Below, piece after piece: positions 1 through 7,109 of a stretch of DNA of 64,000 bases. Origin of the DNA: Massilia sp. erpn (GTDB lineage: Bacteria > Pseudomonadota > Gammaproteobacteria > Burkholderiales > Burkholderiaceae_D). The position numbers were made by a program, and so were the translations under genes. Location of the stretch: contig NZ_CP053748.1 of NCBI RefSeq assembly GCF_024400215.1, forward strand, positions 1,116,001-1,180,000. The letters are read 5' to 3'. The notes below the pieces were generated by a model, which made no database searches, had not been told where the DNA came from, and saw nothing but the letters and a program-made list of their open reading frames with translations. The first letter of the stretch is position 1. The number at the start of each line of letters is the position of its first letter.

Positions 1-2286
1 GCTCAGGCCGGTGACGCTGCGCCATTTCGGGATCGCACCGAAGTGGTTGGTGCCGGCGCCATTGGTGGCCGCCTCGCCCAGGGCCAGCGGCTGCTCGAAC
101 TTGAGCACGCGGCTCAGCTGGGCATTCAGGCTGAGCTTGCCCCATGGCTGGGCGGCGAAGCTCTGGCGCAGGTCGATGTCGAAGCCGGACACCAGACGGT
201 CGCCCTGGTTGGCGTACTGGCGATACAGGGTCAGGATGCGGCCCTGGGCATCGCGCACGATCTTGCCGGGGAACTGGGCTTCGGTGGCGATGATGTTCTC
301 AGCCGTTTCGGTATCGATCACGCCCTTGGTCTTGATGCGGTAGTAGTCGATGGCCACGCTGGTGCTGCTGCTCGGCGCGATGACAAAGCCGAGGTTCAGG
401 TTGCTCGAGCGCTCGGGATTGAGCTTGGTGTTGGCGGCGGTGATATTGGTCACGCCACGCGACTGGGTCGGGGCCACCGGGTCGCGCGGGTCAAGCACGC
501 TGCCATAGCTGACCGAAGTCGAGTTGGTGACCTCCGGCAGCGACGGCGCGCGGAAGCCGCGCGACAGCGTGCCGCGCAGCAGCAGCCATTGGGCGGCCTG
601 GTAGCGCACGCTGCCCTTCGGCGAGAAGGCATGGCCGAAGTCGCTGTAGCGGTCGGCGCGGGCGGCCAGGTTGACCGTCAGGTCTTTGATGACCGGCACA
701 TTCAACTCGGCGAACGCGGCGCTCACATCGCGCGAGCCCTTGATGATATTGATGGCCGGACGCAGCTCGGTACCCGACAGCACGGCGGTCGAGGTATTCG
801 AGTCCATCTCTTCGCGGCGCCACTGGGCGCCGAAGGCGAAACCGAGCGGACCGGCCGGCAGCTCGGCCAGTTCTTTCGACGCATTGAAGTCGACCACGCT
901 GAGTTTCGATTCGGCCGGACGCAAGGTCGACAGGCGCAGGCGGTTGCGCACGGCCTCGCTGTTTTTCGACTGGTCGGCGAAGTTGTAGCTGCCGTCGGCC
1001 AGCACTTTTTCGAATTCGTAGCGGTTGACGAAGTTCTGCACCGTTTCCTTCAGCTTGCTGCCCGAGTGGGCCAGCGAGACATCGTAGTCCCAGCCCAGAT
1101 AACTGCCCTTGACGCCGGCCAGGGCGCGGAAGAAGTCCACCTTGTCCTGCTTCATGCGCGGCCCCAGGTCGAACAGATGCGCATTGAATGGCAGCGGCTT
1201 GTCGCCAGGATTGTTGGGATGGCCAACCGGCAGCAGCACGGGAATGGTGTCGAGCGCCTGCTTGCCATTGTTCCAGGCGCGCAGGCCGCTGCCCACGGAC
1301 AGCGGGGCGGCGAAAGTCTGGTCGGCCTGCGAGTGGCCGTACAGCAGGTCGGCATAGGCTTCGGTCTGCTCGTTCAGGCGCAGGGTGCCGCGCAGCGAGC
1401 TGTGCACGCGTTTGATGCCGGGAATCAGGGTCTTGAAGGGCGCCGGATTGTAAGCCAGCACCTGGCCCTTCTTGCCGGGCGTGATCTCGCCATATGGCAC
1501 CAGTTGCAGCGGGCCTTGCACGCCGCCCAGCAGCTGGGTCGCGTCGCCGTTCAGATAATTGGTCGGCACCCAGGCGCGGCTGCCGTTGGCATGGTTGCGG
1601 AAATCGGCATCGGCCAGCCAGGCCACATCGCTTTGCTGCAGCTTGTCGCGCTTGAGCGCGTCGAGCGAGAACACCACGCTCCAGCCTTTTTCATCGAGGT
1701 TGCCGAAGCCGGTCTGCAAGGTCGCGCTCTTTTCGGTCTGGCCCGTGCCTTCGGTCGAGCTGCCCACGTGCACGCTGGTTTCGGTGCCGGTGAATTCCTT
1801 GTACAGGATGATGTTGACCACGCCGGCCACCGCATCCGAACCGTAGAGCGAGGACGCGCCATCTTTCAGCACTTCGATGCGCTGCACGGCGGCCATCGGC
1901 AGGCTGTTCAGGTCGACGAAGGTTTCCTTCAATTCCTGCGCCGTGGCATAGCTGGACACGCGCTTGCCGTTGACCAGGATCAGGGTGTTCTGCTGGCCCA
2001 GGCCGCGCAGCGCCAGGCCCGCGGTGCCGGCCGAGAAGCTGCCCGTGTATTGCTCGTTATAGCTGTTGCCGCTGTTGGCGGAAATGCTGCGCAGGACGTC
2101 GGCCACATTGGTCTTGCCGGTGGCGGCCAGTTCCTTGGCCGAGATAACCTGGACGGCGCTGGCGCCCTCCTTCTGCGTGGTGCGGATATTCGACCCCGTC
2201 ACGATAACGCGTTCCACCTCTTGGGCGGCGGCGAAGTGCGGGAAGGCGGCGGCGATGGCCAGGGTGATGCTGAGCGGCTTGAACAT
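1..2286 (-). CDS. TonB-dependent outer-membrane receptor (3' end cut by window)
   Basis: Reading the minus strand from the ATG at 2286 gives 762 open codons that run off the window, so the C-terminal barrel strands are missing. The start is preceded by a good ribosome site (AGAGGAAATA). The first ~22 residues form a signal peptide ending in AAAQ, followed by a TonB-box-like stretch (VERVIVTGS) and a plug domain with RGLGQQNTLILVNGKR and VQRIEVLKDGASSLYGSDAV, hallmarks of the family. The rest alternates as expected for a beta-barrel and ends near the RGFRAPSLPEV-type receptor motif and beyond. The substrate cannot be told; no Fur box was recognised. It diverges from the BlaI/M56-TonB operon and may share its regulation. 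Confidence 0.93.
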   Translation of the reverse strand, partial: MFKPLSITLAIAAAFPHFAAAQEVERVIVTGSNIRTTQKEGASAVQVISAKELAATGKTNVADVLRSISANSGNSYNEQYTGSFSAGTAGLALRGLGQQNTLILVNGKRVSSYATAQELKETFVDLNSLPMAAVQRIEVLKDGASSLYGSDAVAGVVNIILYKEFTGTETSVHVGSSTEGTGQTEKSATLQTGFGNLDEKGWSVVFSLDALKRDKLQQSDVAWLADADFRNHANGSRAWVPTNYLNGDATQLLGGVQGPLQLVPYGEITPGKKGQVLAYNPAPFKTLIPGIKRVHSSLRGTLRLNEQTEAYADLLYGHSQADQTFAAPLSVGSGLRAWNNGKQALDTIPVLLPVGHPNNPGDKPLPFNAHLFDLGPRMKQDKVDFFRALAGVKGSYLGWDYDVSLAHSGSKLKETVQNFVNRYEFEKVLADGSYNFADQSKNSEAVRNRLRLSTLRPAESKLSVVDFNASKELAELPAGPLGFAFGAQWRREEMDSNTSTAVLSGTELRPAINIIKGSRDVSAAFAELNVPVIKDLTVNLAARADRYSDFGHAFSPKGSVRYQAAQWLLLRGTLSRGFRAPSLPEVTNSTSVSYGSVLDPRDPVAPTQSRGVTNITAANTKLNPERSSNLNLGFVIAPSSSTSVAIDYYRIKTKGVIDTETAENIIATEAQFPGKIVRDAQGRILTLYRQYANQGDRLVSGFDIDLRQSFAAQPWGKLSLNAQLSRVLKFEQPLALGEAATNGAGTNHFGAIPKWRSVTGLS

Positions 2287-2684
2287 TATTTCCTCTTATT
2301 GACAAAAAGCGGGCGTGCAGAGTCCTGCCGGCCTTGTGGGCCGGGATTGTGCTGCGCGGGTGAAACCGGGATTCTTTTTAGGGCGACGGGAGCGTCACAT
2401 GCACTGGGCCATGCACTGCATGTACAGGACGTGGCGGTCGGAAGCGGCGGTGGTAAGCGTGGTACGGAACATGACGAGACCAAGGGTGATGCTGTTCGGA
2501 GTTAGCACTATACCCAGTGATTTTGATTCCTAGAACGAATTAAATCTTCCTTACTTATGCGAATCTGAATATAAAACTCTGTAGACAGCTTTGTATACTT
2601 AAAACCACATGGGGCCGAAAATAAAGGTATACAAGTCTGTCTAGACAGACTATTCTAGAAAAAACTTAGCAAGGAAACCATGTC
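2287..2684. promoter_or_regulatory. Divergent control region between the TonB receptor and the BlaI operon
   Basis: This 398-base gap holds no convincing gene and is clearly more AT-rich at 2500-2680 than its surroundings. It contains paired palindromic elements (described separately at 2579-2651) and the start-proximal ribosome site of the receptor. A TATACT hexamer at 2594-2599 could be a -10 box for the plus-strand operon, but no good -35 is seen, so promoter positions are uncertain. Confidence 0.6.
2579..2651. promoter_or_regulatory. Putative BlaI-type double operator
   Basis: Two dyads share the TCTGT/ACAG half-site: CTGTAGACAG at 2579-2588 and the perfect 18-bp palindrome AGTCTGTCTAGACAGACT at 2634-2651. 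Just inside them lie TTGTATAC (2591-2598) and its inverse GTATACAA (2627-2634), so the whole block is roughly mirror symmetric. BlaI/MecI/CopY repressors bind ACA/TGT-type dyads as dimers next to their own gene, which starts at 2685. Assigning these dyads to the adjacent BlaI protein is inference. Confidence 0.55.
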
Positions 2685-3062
2685 ATGACCATCCCGCTCC
2701 CCAAGCCGACGCCGGCCGAACTCGACTTGCTGCAGTACCTGTGGCCGCTCGGTAGCGCCACCGCCAAGCAAGTCCACGAAGCCATGCTGGCCGACAAGCC
2801 CGAGCTGGGCTATGGCGCCGTGCTGCGCCTGCTGCAAATCATGCACGGCAAGGGGCTGCTGATCCGCGACGAGAGCCAGCGCTCCCACGTGTATGCGCCG
2901 GCCCAGGCCAAGGATGCGATGCAGGGCAATCTGCTGCAGGACTTGCTGCAGCGCGCTTTTTCCGGTTCGGCCAAGGCCCTGGTGCTGGCCGCGCTGCGCA
3001 GTGGCATCAGCAAGCAGGAGCGCGCCGAAATCGAAGCCCTGCTCAAAGAGGAGAAAAAATGA
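2685..3062 (+). CDS. BlaI/MecI/CopY-family transcriptional repressor
   Basis: The 125-residue product has the length and layout of BlaI: an N-terminal winged helix (about residues 8-75, with ELDLLQYLWPLGSATAKQVHEA and a recognition region GYGAVLRLLQIMHGKGLL) and a C-terminal dimerisation region ending in a charged tail (ERAEIEALLKEEKK). In this family the repressor is released when the partner M56 membrane protease is activated and cleaves it. The partner gene follows with a 4-base ATGA overlap, indicating translational coupling. The palindromes directly upstream are the likely operator. The signal sensed here is unknown; nothing in the neighbourhood is a beta-lactamase. Confidence 0.9.
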   Translation: MTIPLPKPTPAELDLLQYLWPLGSATAKQVHEAMLADKPELGYGAVLRLLQIMHGKGLLIRDESQRSHVYAPAQAKDAMQGNLLQDLLQRAFSGSAKALVLAALRSGISKQERAEIEALLKEEKK

Positions 3063-4306
3063 GCGGCCTGATCGAAGCGCTGGGCTGGACCCTGCTCGAC
3101 TTTCTGTGGCAGGGCGCGCTGCTGGGCGCGGCGGCGGTCCTGACCCTGGGCTTGCTGCGCCATGCACGGCCGCAGCAGCGCTATGCGGCGGCCGGCCTGT
3201 TCCTGGCACTGTGCCTGCTGTGGCCACTGCTCAGCCTGCATGGCCGCCTGCAAGCCATGGTGGCGGCCGGCAGCGCCGGCGACGCGGCCAGCCTGTTCAC
3301 CGTCTATGCGCCCGCCGAGCACTGGCAGGCGCTGGTACAGCGCTCTCTGCCGCTGCTGGTGGCGCTGTGGGCGCTATGCATCGCGGCCCTGGGCCTGCGC
3401 AGCGGCCTCGGCCTGTGGTGGCTGGGCCGCGCCATCCGCCTGGGTGGACGGCATCCCGTCTGGCAGGCGCGGCTGACGCAACTGGCCCGGGACTGCGGCC
3501 TGCACCGTCCGGTGCGCCTGCGCGTGGTGGACGGCTTGCCCAGCCCGGTCACGGCGGGCTGGTGGCGGCCGGTGGTGCTGCTGCCCGCGTCCCTGCTGTC
3601 GGGCCTGCCGCCCGAGCTGATGGAAGCCCTGCTGGCGCACGAGCTGGCGCATATCCGCCGCCACGATTACCTGATCAATCTCTTGCAGAACGCGGTCGAA
3701 ACCCTGCTGTTCTACCACCCGGTGGTGTGGTGGTTGTCGCAGCGCATCCGCGCCGAACGCGAATTGATTGCCGATGATTTAGCAGCAAGCCAGCTGGGCG
3801 AACCGCGGCGTCTGGCCCTGGCCCTTTCCGAACTGGAAAAACTCCAGTTCTCCACTCAACGACTGGCTCTCGCAGCCAATGGAGGAGATTTAATGGCACG
3901 CATCAAACACCTGGTCCAACCCGAGCCCTACCGCGTCAACTGGAAAGCCGTCCTGCCGGCACTGGGCCTGGCGGCGGCCTGTCTGGGCGGCTTCGCCAAC
4001 GCCACCACCGATCAACTGGTCAGCAAGCCCGATACCTCGGCCGTGGCCGATTTCACCAGCTGCAAAAAGCCCGTCTGGCCCCAGGCAGCGCTGGCCGAAC
4101 AGCGCACCGGCACCGTGACGCTCGGCTTCGTGATCGGCGCCGACGGCAAGGTCAAGAGCAGCGAGGTTCGCAAGTCCAGCGGCCACGCCGATCTGGACCA
4201 GGCCGCGCGCGACGGCATTGCGCTGTGCGCGTTCAAGCCGGCCCGCCATCAAGGCAAGGCCGTGGCCTCGCGCACGAAGATGCAATACGTCTGGACGCTG
4301 GACTAA
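3059..4306 (+). CDS. M56 (BlaR1-like) membrane metalloprotease with C-terminal TonB domain
   Basis: N-terminal hydrophobic segments (about residues 8-32, 42-60, 97-120) lead into an M56 zinc protease domain with the HELAH motif near residue 194 and the downstream ERELIADD stretch that supplies the third ligand in this family. A further membrane segment lies near residues 295-312. The periplasmic end is not a penicillin-binding sensor as in BlaR1 but a TonB C-terminal-like domain (WPQAALAEQRTGTVTLGFVI...CAFKPARHQGKAV, about residues 338-414). It is coupled to the BlaI-type gene by overlap and should act as its antirepressor. Whether the TonB-like domain senses, or energises, an outer-membrane partner is not shown by sequence; the receptor upstream is an obvious candidate. 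Confidence 0.88.
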   Translation: MSGLIEALGWTLLDFLWQGALLGAAAVLTLGLLRHARPQQRYAAAGLFLALCLLWPLLSLHGRLQAMVAAGSAGDAASLFTVYAPAEHWQALVQRSLPLLVALWALCIAALGLRSGLGLWWLGRAIRLGGRHPVWQARLTQLARDCGLHRPVRLRVVDGLPSPVTAGWWRPVVLLPASLLSGLPPELMEALLAHELAHIRRHDYLINLLQNAVETLLFYHPVVWWLSQRIRAERELIADDLAASQLGEPRRLALALSELEKLQFSTQRLALAANGGDLMARIKHLVQPEPYRVNWKAVLPALGLAAACLGGFANATTDQLVSKPDTSAVADFTSCKKPVWPQAALAEQRTGTVTLGFVIGADGKVKSSEVRKSSGHADLDQAARDGIALCAFKPARHQGKAVASRTKMQYVWTLD

Positions 4307-4310
4307 GCCG

Positions 4311-5036
4311 ATGCCGATGCCGAAACGTTTGCGCTGCGCGCTGGCGCTCATGGGTCTGTTGGGCAGTCTGGCGGTGGACGCATCGCCCCTGCCCGCCCAT
4401 CCCTTCGTCTCCACCGGCGGCAAGGCCCAGCAGTGGCTGGCGCCCGACCTCGGTGAAATGCAGTTCGAGACCGGCGCCCAGCACGGCGATTCGGCAGCGG
4501 CGGCCGCCGCCCTCGACGCCAAGGGCGACACCCTGCTCGCGCTGCTGGCGCGGCACGGCGTGGCACCCGCCGACATCGAGTGCTTCGCGCTGGAAAAGAA
4601 AACCGTGGCCCTGAGCCAGCCCAGCGCCGACGGCAGCACCCAGGCCTATGTGCTGACGCGCCACTACCGCATCACGGTGCGCGATCTGCGCCAGTGGCCC
4701 GAGCTGGCGCAAGCGCTGGTCGCGCAGGAGGTGGAGAGCTTCGGCGTGTCCTTCGACCGCAGCGACCGCGATCAGGTCAACGCCCAGCTGATGGCGGAAG
4801 CGGCGCGTGATGCGCGCGGCAACGGCAAGCAGCTGGCCGAAGCCTTCGGCCGCAAGCTCGGCCCGGCGGTGGCGATCGCGCGCGGCCCGCTCGACCGCAT
4901 CGCCGCTCCCTTCCTCAGCGGCGGCAGCGATGGCAGCGCCAAGCCCGCGTCCCGCCCGCCAGCCGCTAGCAATTACGCCGTCCCCAGCTCCATCCCCTTC
5001 GCGCAGGCCGTCAACGCCATCTTTCGCCTGCAATAA
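4311..5036 (+). CDS. SIMPL (DUF541)-domain periplasmic protein
   Basis: A 241-residue secreted protein: basic start, hydrophobic core (ALALMGLLGSLAVDASP) and probable cleavage in the first ~25 residues. The middle carries the SIMPL/DUF541 pattern (RHYRITVRDLRQWPELAQALVAQ, GVSFDRSDRD, AARDARGNGKQLAEAFGRKLG). SIMPL proteins are periplasmic or secreted oligomers of poorly defined, often stress-related role. It starts 4 bases after the M56-TonB gene stop, so it is the third gene of that operon. An ATG six bases downstream (4317) is an equally possible start. The C-terminal ~40 residues are Ala/Ser/Pro-rich and probably disordered. Confidence 0.8.
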   Translation: MPMPKRLRCALALMGLLGSLAVDASPLPAHPFVSTGGKAQQWLAPDLGEMQFETGAQHGDSAAAAAALDAKGDTLLALLARHGVAPADIECFALEKKTVALSQPSADGSTQAYVLTRHYRITVRDLRQWPELAQALVAQEVESFGVSFDRSDRDQVNAQLMAEAARDARGNGKQLAEAFGRKLGPAVAIARGPLDRIAAPFLSGGSDGSAKPASRPPAASNYAVPSSIPFAQAVNAIFRLQ

Positions 5037-5051
5037 GCCCTTGATCTACCA

Positions 5052-5155
5052 CAAACAATGTCCACCCTGGTGTCAGGCACCAGAGTCGGACATTCTTTGA
5101 TTTAGATCAGCAAATGTCCTATCCCAGTGCCTGACACCAGGGTGGACATTGTTTG
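5052..5155. repeat. Large REP-like inverted repeat between convergent genes
   Basis: Two perfectly complementary 29-base arms (5052-5080 and 5127-5155) carry the core GGTGTCAGGCAC / GTGCCTGACACC plus TGTCCACC. Inside them a second, smaller pair GGACATT (5088-5094) / AATGTCC (5113-5119) nests. The element fills the gap between the convergent SIMPL and pnuC genes and could also stop transcription in both directions, although there is no long T-run. Its outer sequence resembles the palindromes after ilvA at 44026-44135, so it is probably a dispersed family. Confidence 0.85.
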
Positions 5156-5157
5156 AT

Positions 5158-5724
5158 TTAGCGCAAAGGGATTGGGCGTTGGCGCTGCCAGTGGCGCCAG
5201 GAGATCAGGGCGTTGAGCCAGTAGGCGGCGTACAGCAGGGCTGTCAGCTTTAGGCCGCGGCTCCAGTACAGGGGGACGGAGATGGTGTTGACGAGCACCC
5301 ACACCGGCCAGGTTTCGAGGCGCCGCCCCATCAGCAGGAATTGGGCAATGATGGAGAACACCAGCACGGCGGAGTCGATGAAGGGCGCGTAGGCGTCGGT
5401 GTAGTGGTGCAGCATCAAGCCATACAGGCCGGTGGCGGCGATGCCGGCCAGGGCCATCCAGAGCAGGCGCAGCGGCTGCACAGTGGTGATGGGCAACGCG
5501 CCGCCATGATTGCCGCGCAGCCATTGCAGCCAGCCGATGGCGCAGGTGACGATGAAGAACAGTTGCAGGGCAACGTCGGCGTATAGCCGCACCTCGTAGA
5601 ACAGCAGGGCGAACATGCTGCAGCCGGCGATGCCGAGCCACCAGGAATGCACATTATTGCGTCCGGCCAGGACGATGGAGATTGCCATCACCGCATTGGC
5701 GGCGATTTCCAGATTTGAACTCAA
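5158..5724 (-). CDS. pnuC: PnuC-type nicotinamide riboside/mononucleoside transporter
   Basis: The protein is about 188 residues, nearly all in transmembrane helices, with PnuC-typical features: NLEIAANAVMAISIVLAGRNN at the start, WWLGIAGC, a W-rich helix (CAIGWLQWLRG), WPVWVLVNTISVPLYWSRGL and the C-terminal YAAYWLNALISWRHWQ. PnuC imports nicotinamide riboside for NAD salvage by facilitated diffusion. I chose the TTG at 5724 because the homologous region begins there and the upstream residues of the open frame are Arg/Pro-rich and non-homologous. It lies 38 bases downstream of the M48-pilin gene on the same strand and ends at the REP-like element. Confidence 0.85.
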   Translation of the reverse strand: MSSNLEIAANAVMAISIVLAGRNNVHSWWLGIAGCSMFALLFYEVRLYADVALQLFFIVTCAIGWLQWLRGNHGGALPITTVQPLRLLWMALAGIAATGLYGLMLHHYTDAYAPFIDSAVLVFSIIAQFLLMGRRLETWPVWVLVNTISVPLYWSRGLKLTALLYAAYWLNALISWRHWQRQRPIPLR

Positions 5725-5762
5725 GCGACGTTCCGTTTCTGGCGGCGCCGCGCGGGCGCCGC

Positions 5763-6986
5763 TTAGTTGTTCTCGCTGCCGCGGCACTCGGCCGGCAACA
5801 GTTTGGCGGGGATGCCGTCGCTGCCGCAACGCCACACCAGTTTTCTATTTTCATCGAGCGCGGGCATGAAGGCAATAGCCTTGCCGCGATAGCTGAAGTC
5901 GGCCGGGAAGACGTGCACGGTGCCGCTGGCGCCGTCGACCTTCACGTCCACCACGGAGTGGTTGGGGTCGTCGAGCGCGTAACCGGCTTCGGCCAGGCTG
6001 TCGGGATTGCGGCCGTTGACGTAGAAATAGCGTTCGACGGCGGCGGTGGCCTCCTTGCCGACGTTGACGGCGTGCGCCATGCGCTGGCGGTCGTTGAGGT
6101 CTTTGTAGACGGGAAGGCCGATGGCGCCGAGCACCGCCACTACCGCCAGCACGGCCAGCACGCCGCTGGCACCGCCGGCCAGCGCCAGCCGCGGCAGCAG
6201 CAGCGCCGGCAGATAGGCCAGCGGATGGCGGCCCGGCAGCGCGCCCGTGGCGTCACCAGCCAGGGCGCGCATCACGGCCATGCGCTTGACCAGCCAGGGA
6301 TAGTCGCTGATCAGTTCGTGGAAGGACATCCAGAAGCCGGCGCTTTGCTGAGCCTGGGCGCTGTAGGTGCCGATGCTCAGATTGCGCCAGCGGCGCGCGC
6401 CGGCCGCCAGCGCGGCCAGACCGATCTGGGCGCTTTTCAAATCATCGCAGGCGTGAAAACCATGGCGGTCGCAGCTGTATTCGCGCGCGCGCGCATAGGC
6501 CGCGCCCAGCAGCGGCAATACCGAGGCCGGCAACAGCAAGGCGGCCCAGCGCATATGCTGGCGCTTTATATGGCCGATTTCATGGCCGATATAAAAATTG
6601 ATGGCGTCCGGTTTATCTTCGAGCGCATCGACCACCTCCGAATACAGCACAATGATGTTATTGCCGAGAAAGCGGGTGGCAAAGCCGTTGAATATGCCGC
6701 CCATTTGCAGCAAATACGCTTCCGGCACCTGCTGCACGCCCAGCCGCTCGCAGCAGACATCCACGCGTGCCTTGAGATCGGGGAATTGGCTGTAACTGAT
6801 GCGCACCGCCGTGCCTTTTAAATGCGAAACCACAGCGGATTGCATGAAGCAATAAATAAGCAGGAAAACAGCGAAATAGGCGAGGATGGCGCTTTTTAAA
6901 ATGAGGACCAGAATTGTCCAGAACAAAATCGAAATACCCAGCATCAGGAGGAACAGCTTTTTTTCATTCCGATAAACCAGCTCCAT
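5763..6986 (-). CDS. M48 metalloprotease fused to a type IV pilin-like domain
   Basis: The N-terminal half has two membrane helices (about residues 10-50) and an M48 zinc protease domain with HEIGH near residue 135 and the third-ligand region REYSCDRHG near 168-176. After a linker comes a hydrophobic helix (GVLAVLAVVAVLGAIGLPVYKDL) and a domain that closely follows type IV pilin: AHAVNVGKEATAAVERYFYVNG, then a C-terminal disulfide-type pair (VWRCGSDGIPAKLLPAECR). It lacks the prepilin-peptidase G/FTLIE signal, so the pilin part is probably a fixed periplasmic domain and not an assembling subunit. Start at 6986 is favoured by GGAG six bases upstream; an ATG at 7001 is possible. Function beyond membrane proteolysis is unknown. 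Confidence 0.82.
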   Translation of the reverse strand: MELVYRNEKKLFLLMLGISILFWTILVLILKSAILAYFAVFLLIYCFMQSAVVSHLKGTAVRISYSQFPDLKARVDVCCERLGVQQVPEAYLLQMGGIFNGFATRFLGNNIIVLYSEVVDALEDKPDAINFYIGHEIGHIKRQHMRWAALLLPASVLPLLGAAYARAREYSCDRHGFHACDDLKSAQIGLAALAAGARRWRNLSIGTYSAQAQQSAGFWMSFHELISDYPWLVKRMAVMRALAGDATGALPGRHPLAYLPALLLPRLALAGGASGVLAVLAVVAVLGAIGLPVYKDLNDRQRMAHAVNVGKEATAAVERYFYVNGRNPDSLAEAGYALDDPNHSVVDVKVDGASGTVHVFPADFSYRGKAIAFMPALDENRKLVWRCGSDGIPAKLLPAECRGSENN

Positions 6987-7109
6987 CCCGCACTCCGCCA
7001 TGATAATGTGGGCGTATTTTATGCGAGTTTATAAAAAAATAAAATAAAGCCTCTATTCGTATTTATACTTATTTTAGCCGACAGGACTTGATTTATTAAT
7101 CGTTTTATA

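Noticed and set aside
43..2505. An 820-codon open frame on the plus strand
   Set aside because: It is the antisense shadow of the TonB-dependent receptor; high GC at third positions keeps opposite frames open. The residues are Ala/Gly/His/Gln-rich with no domain.
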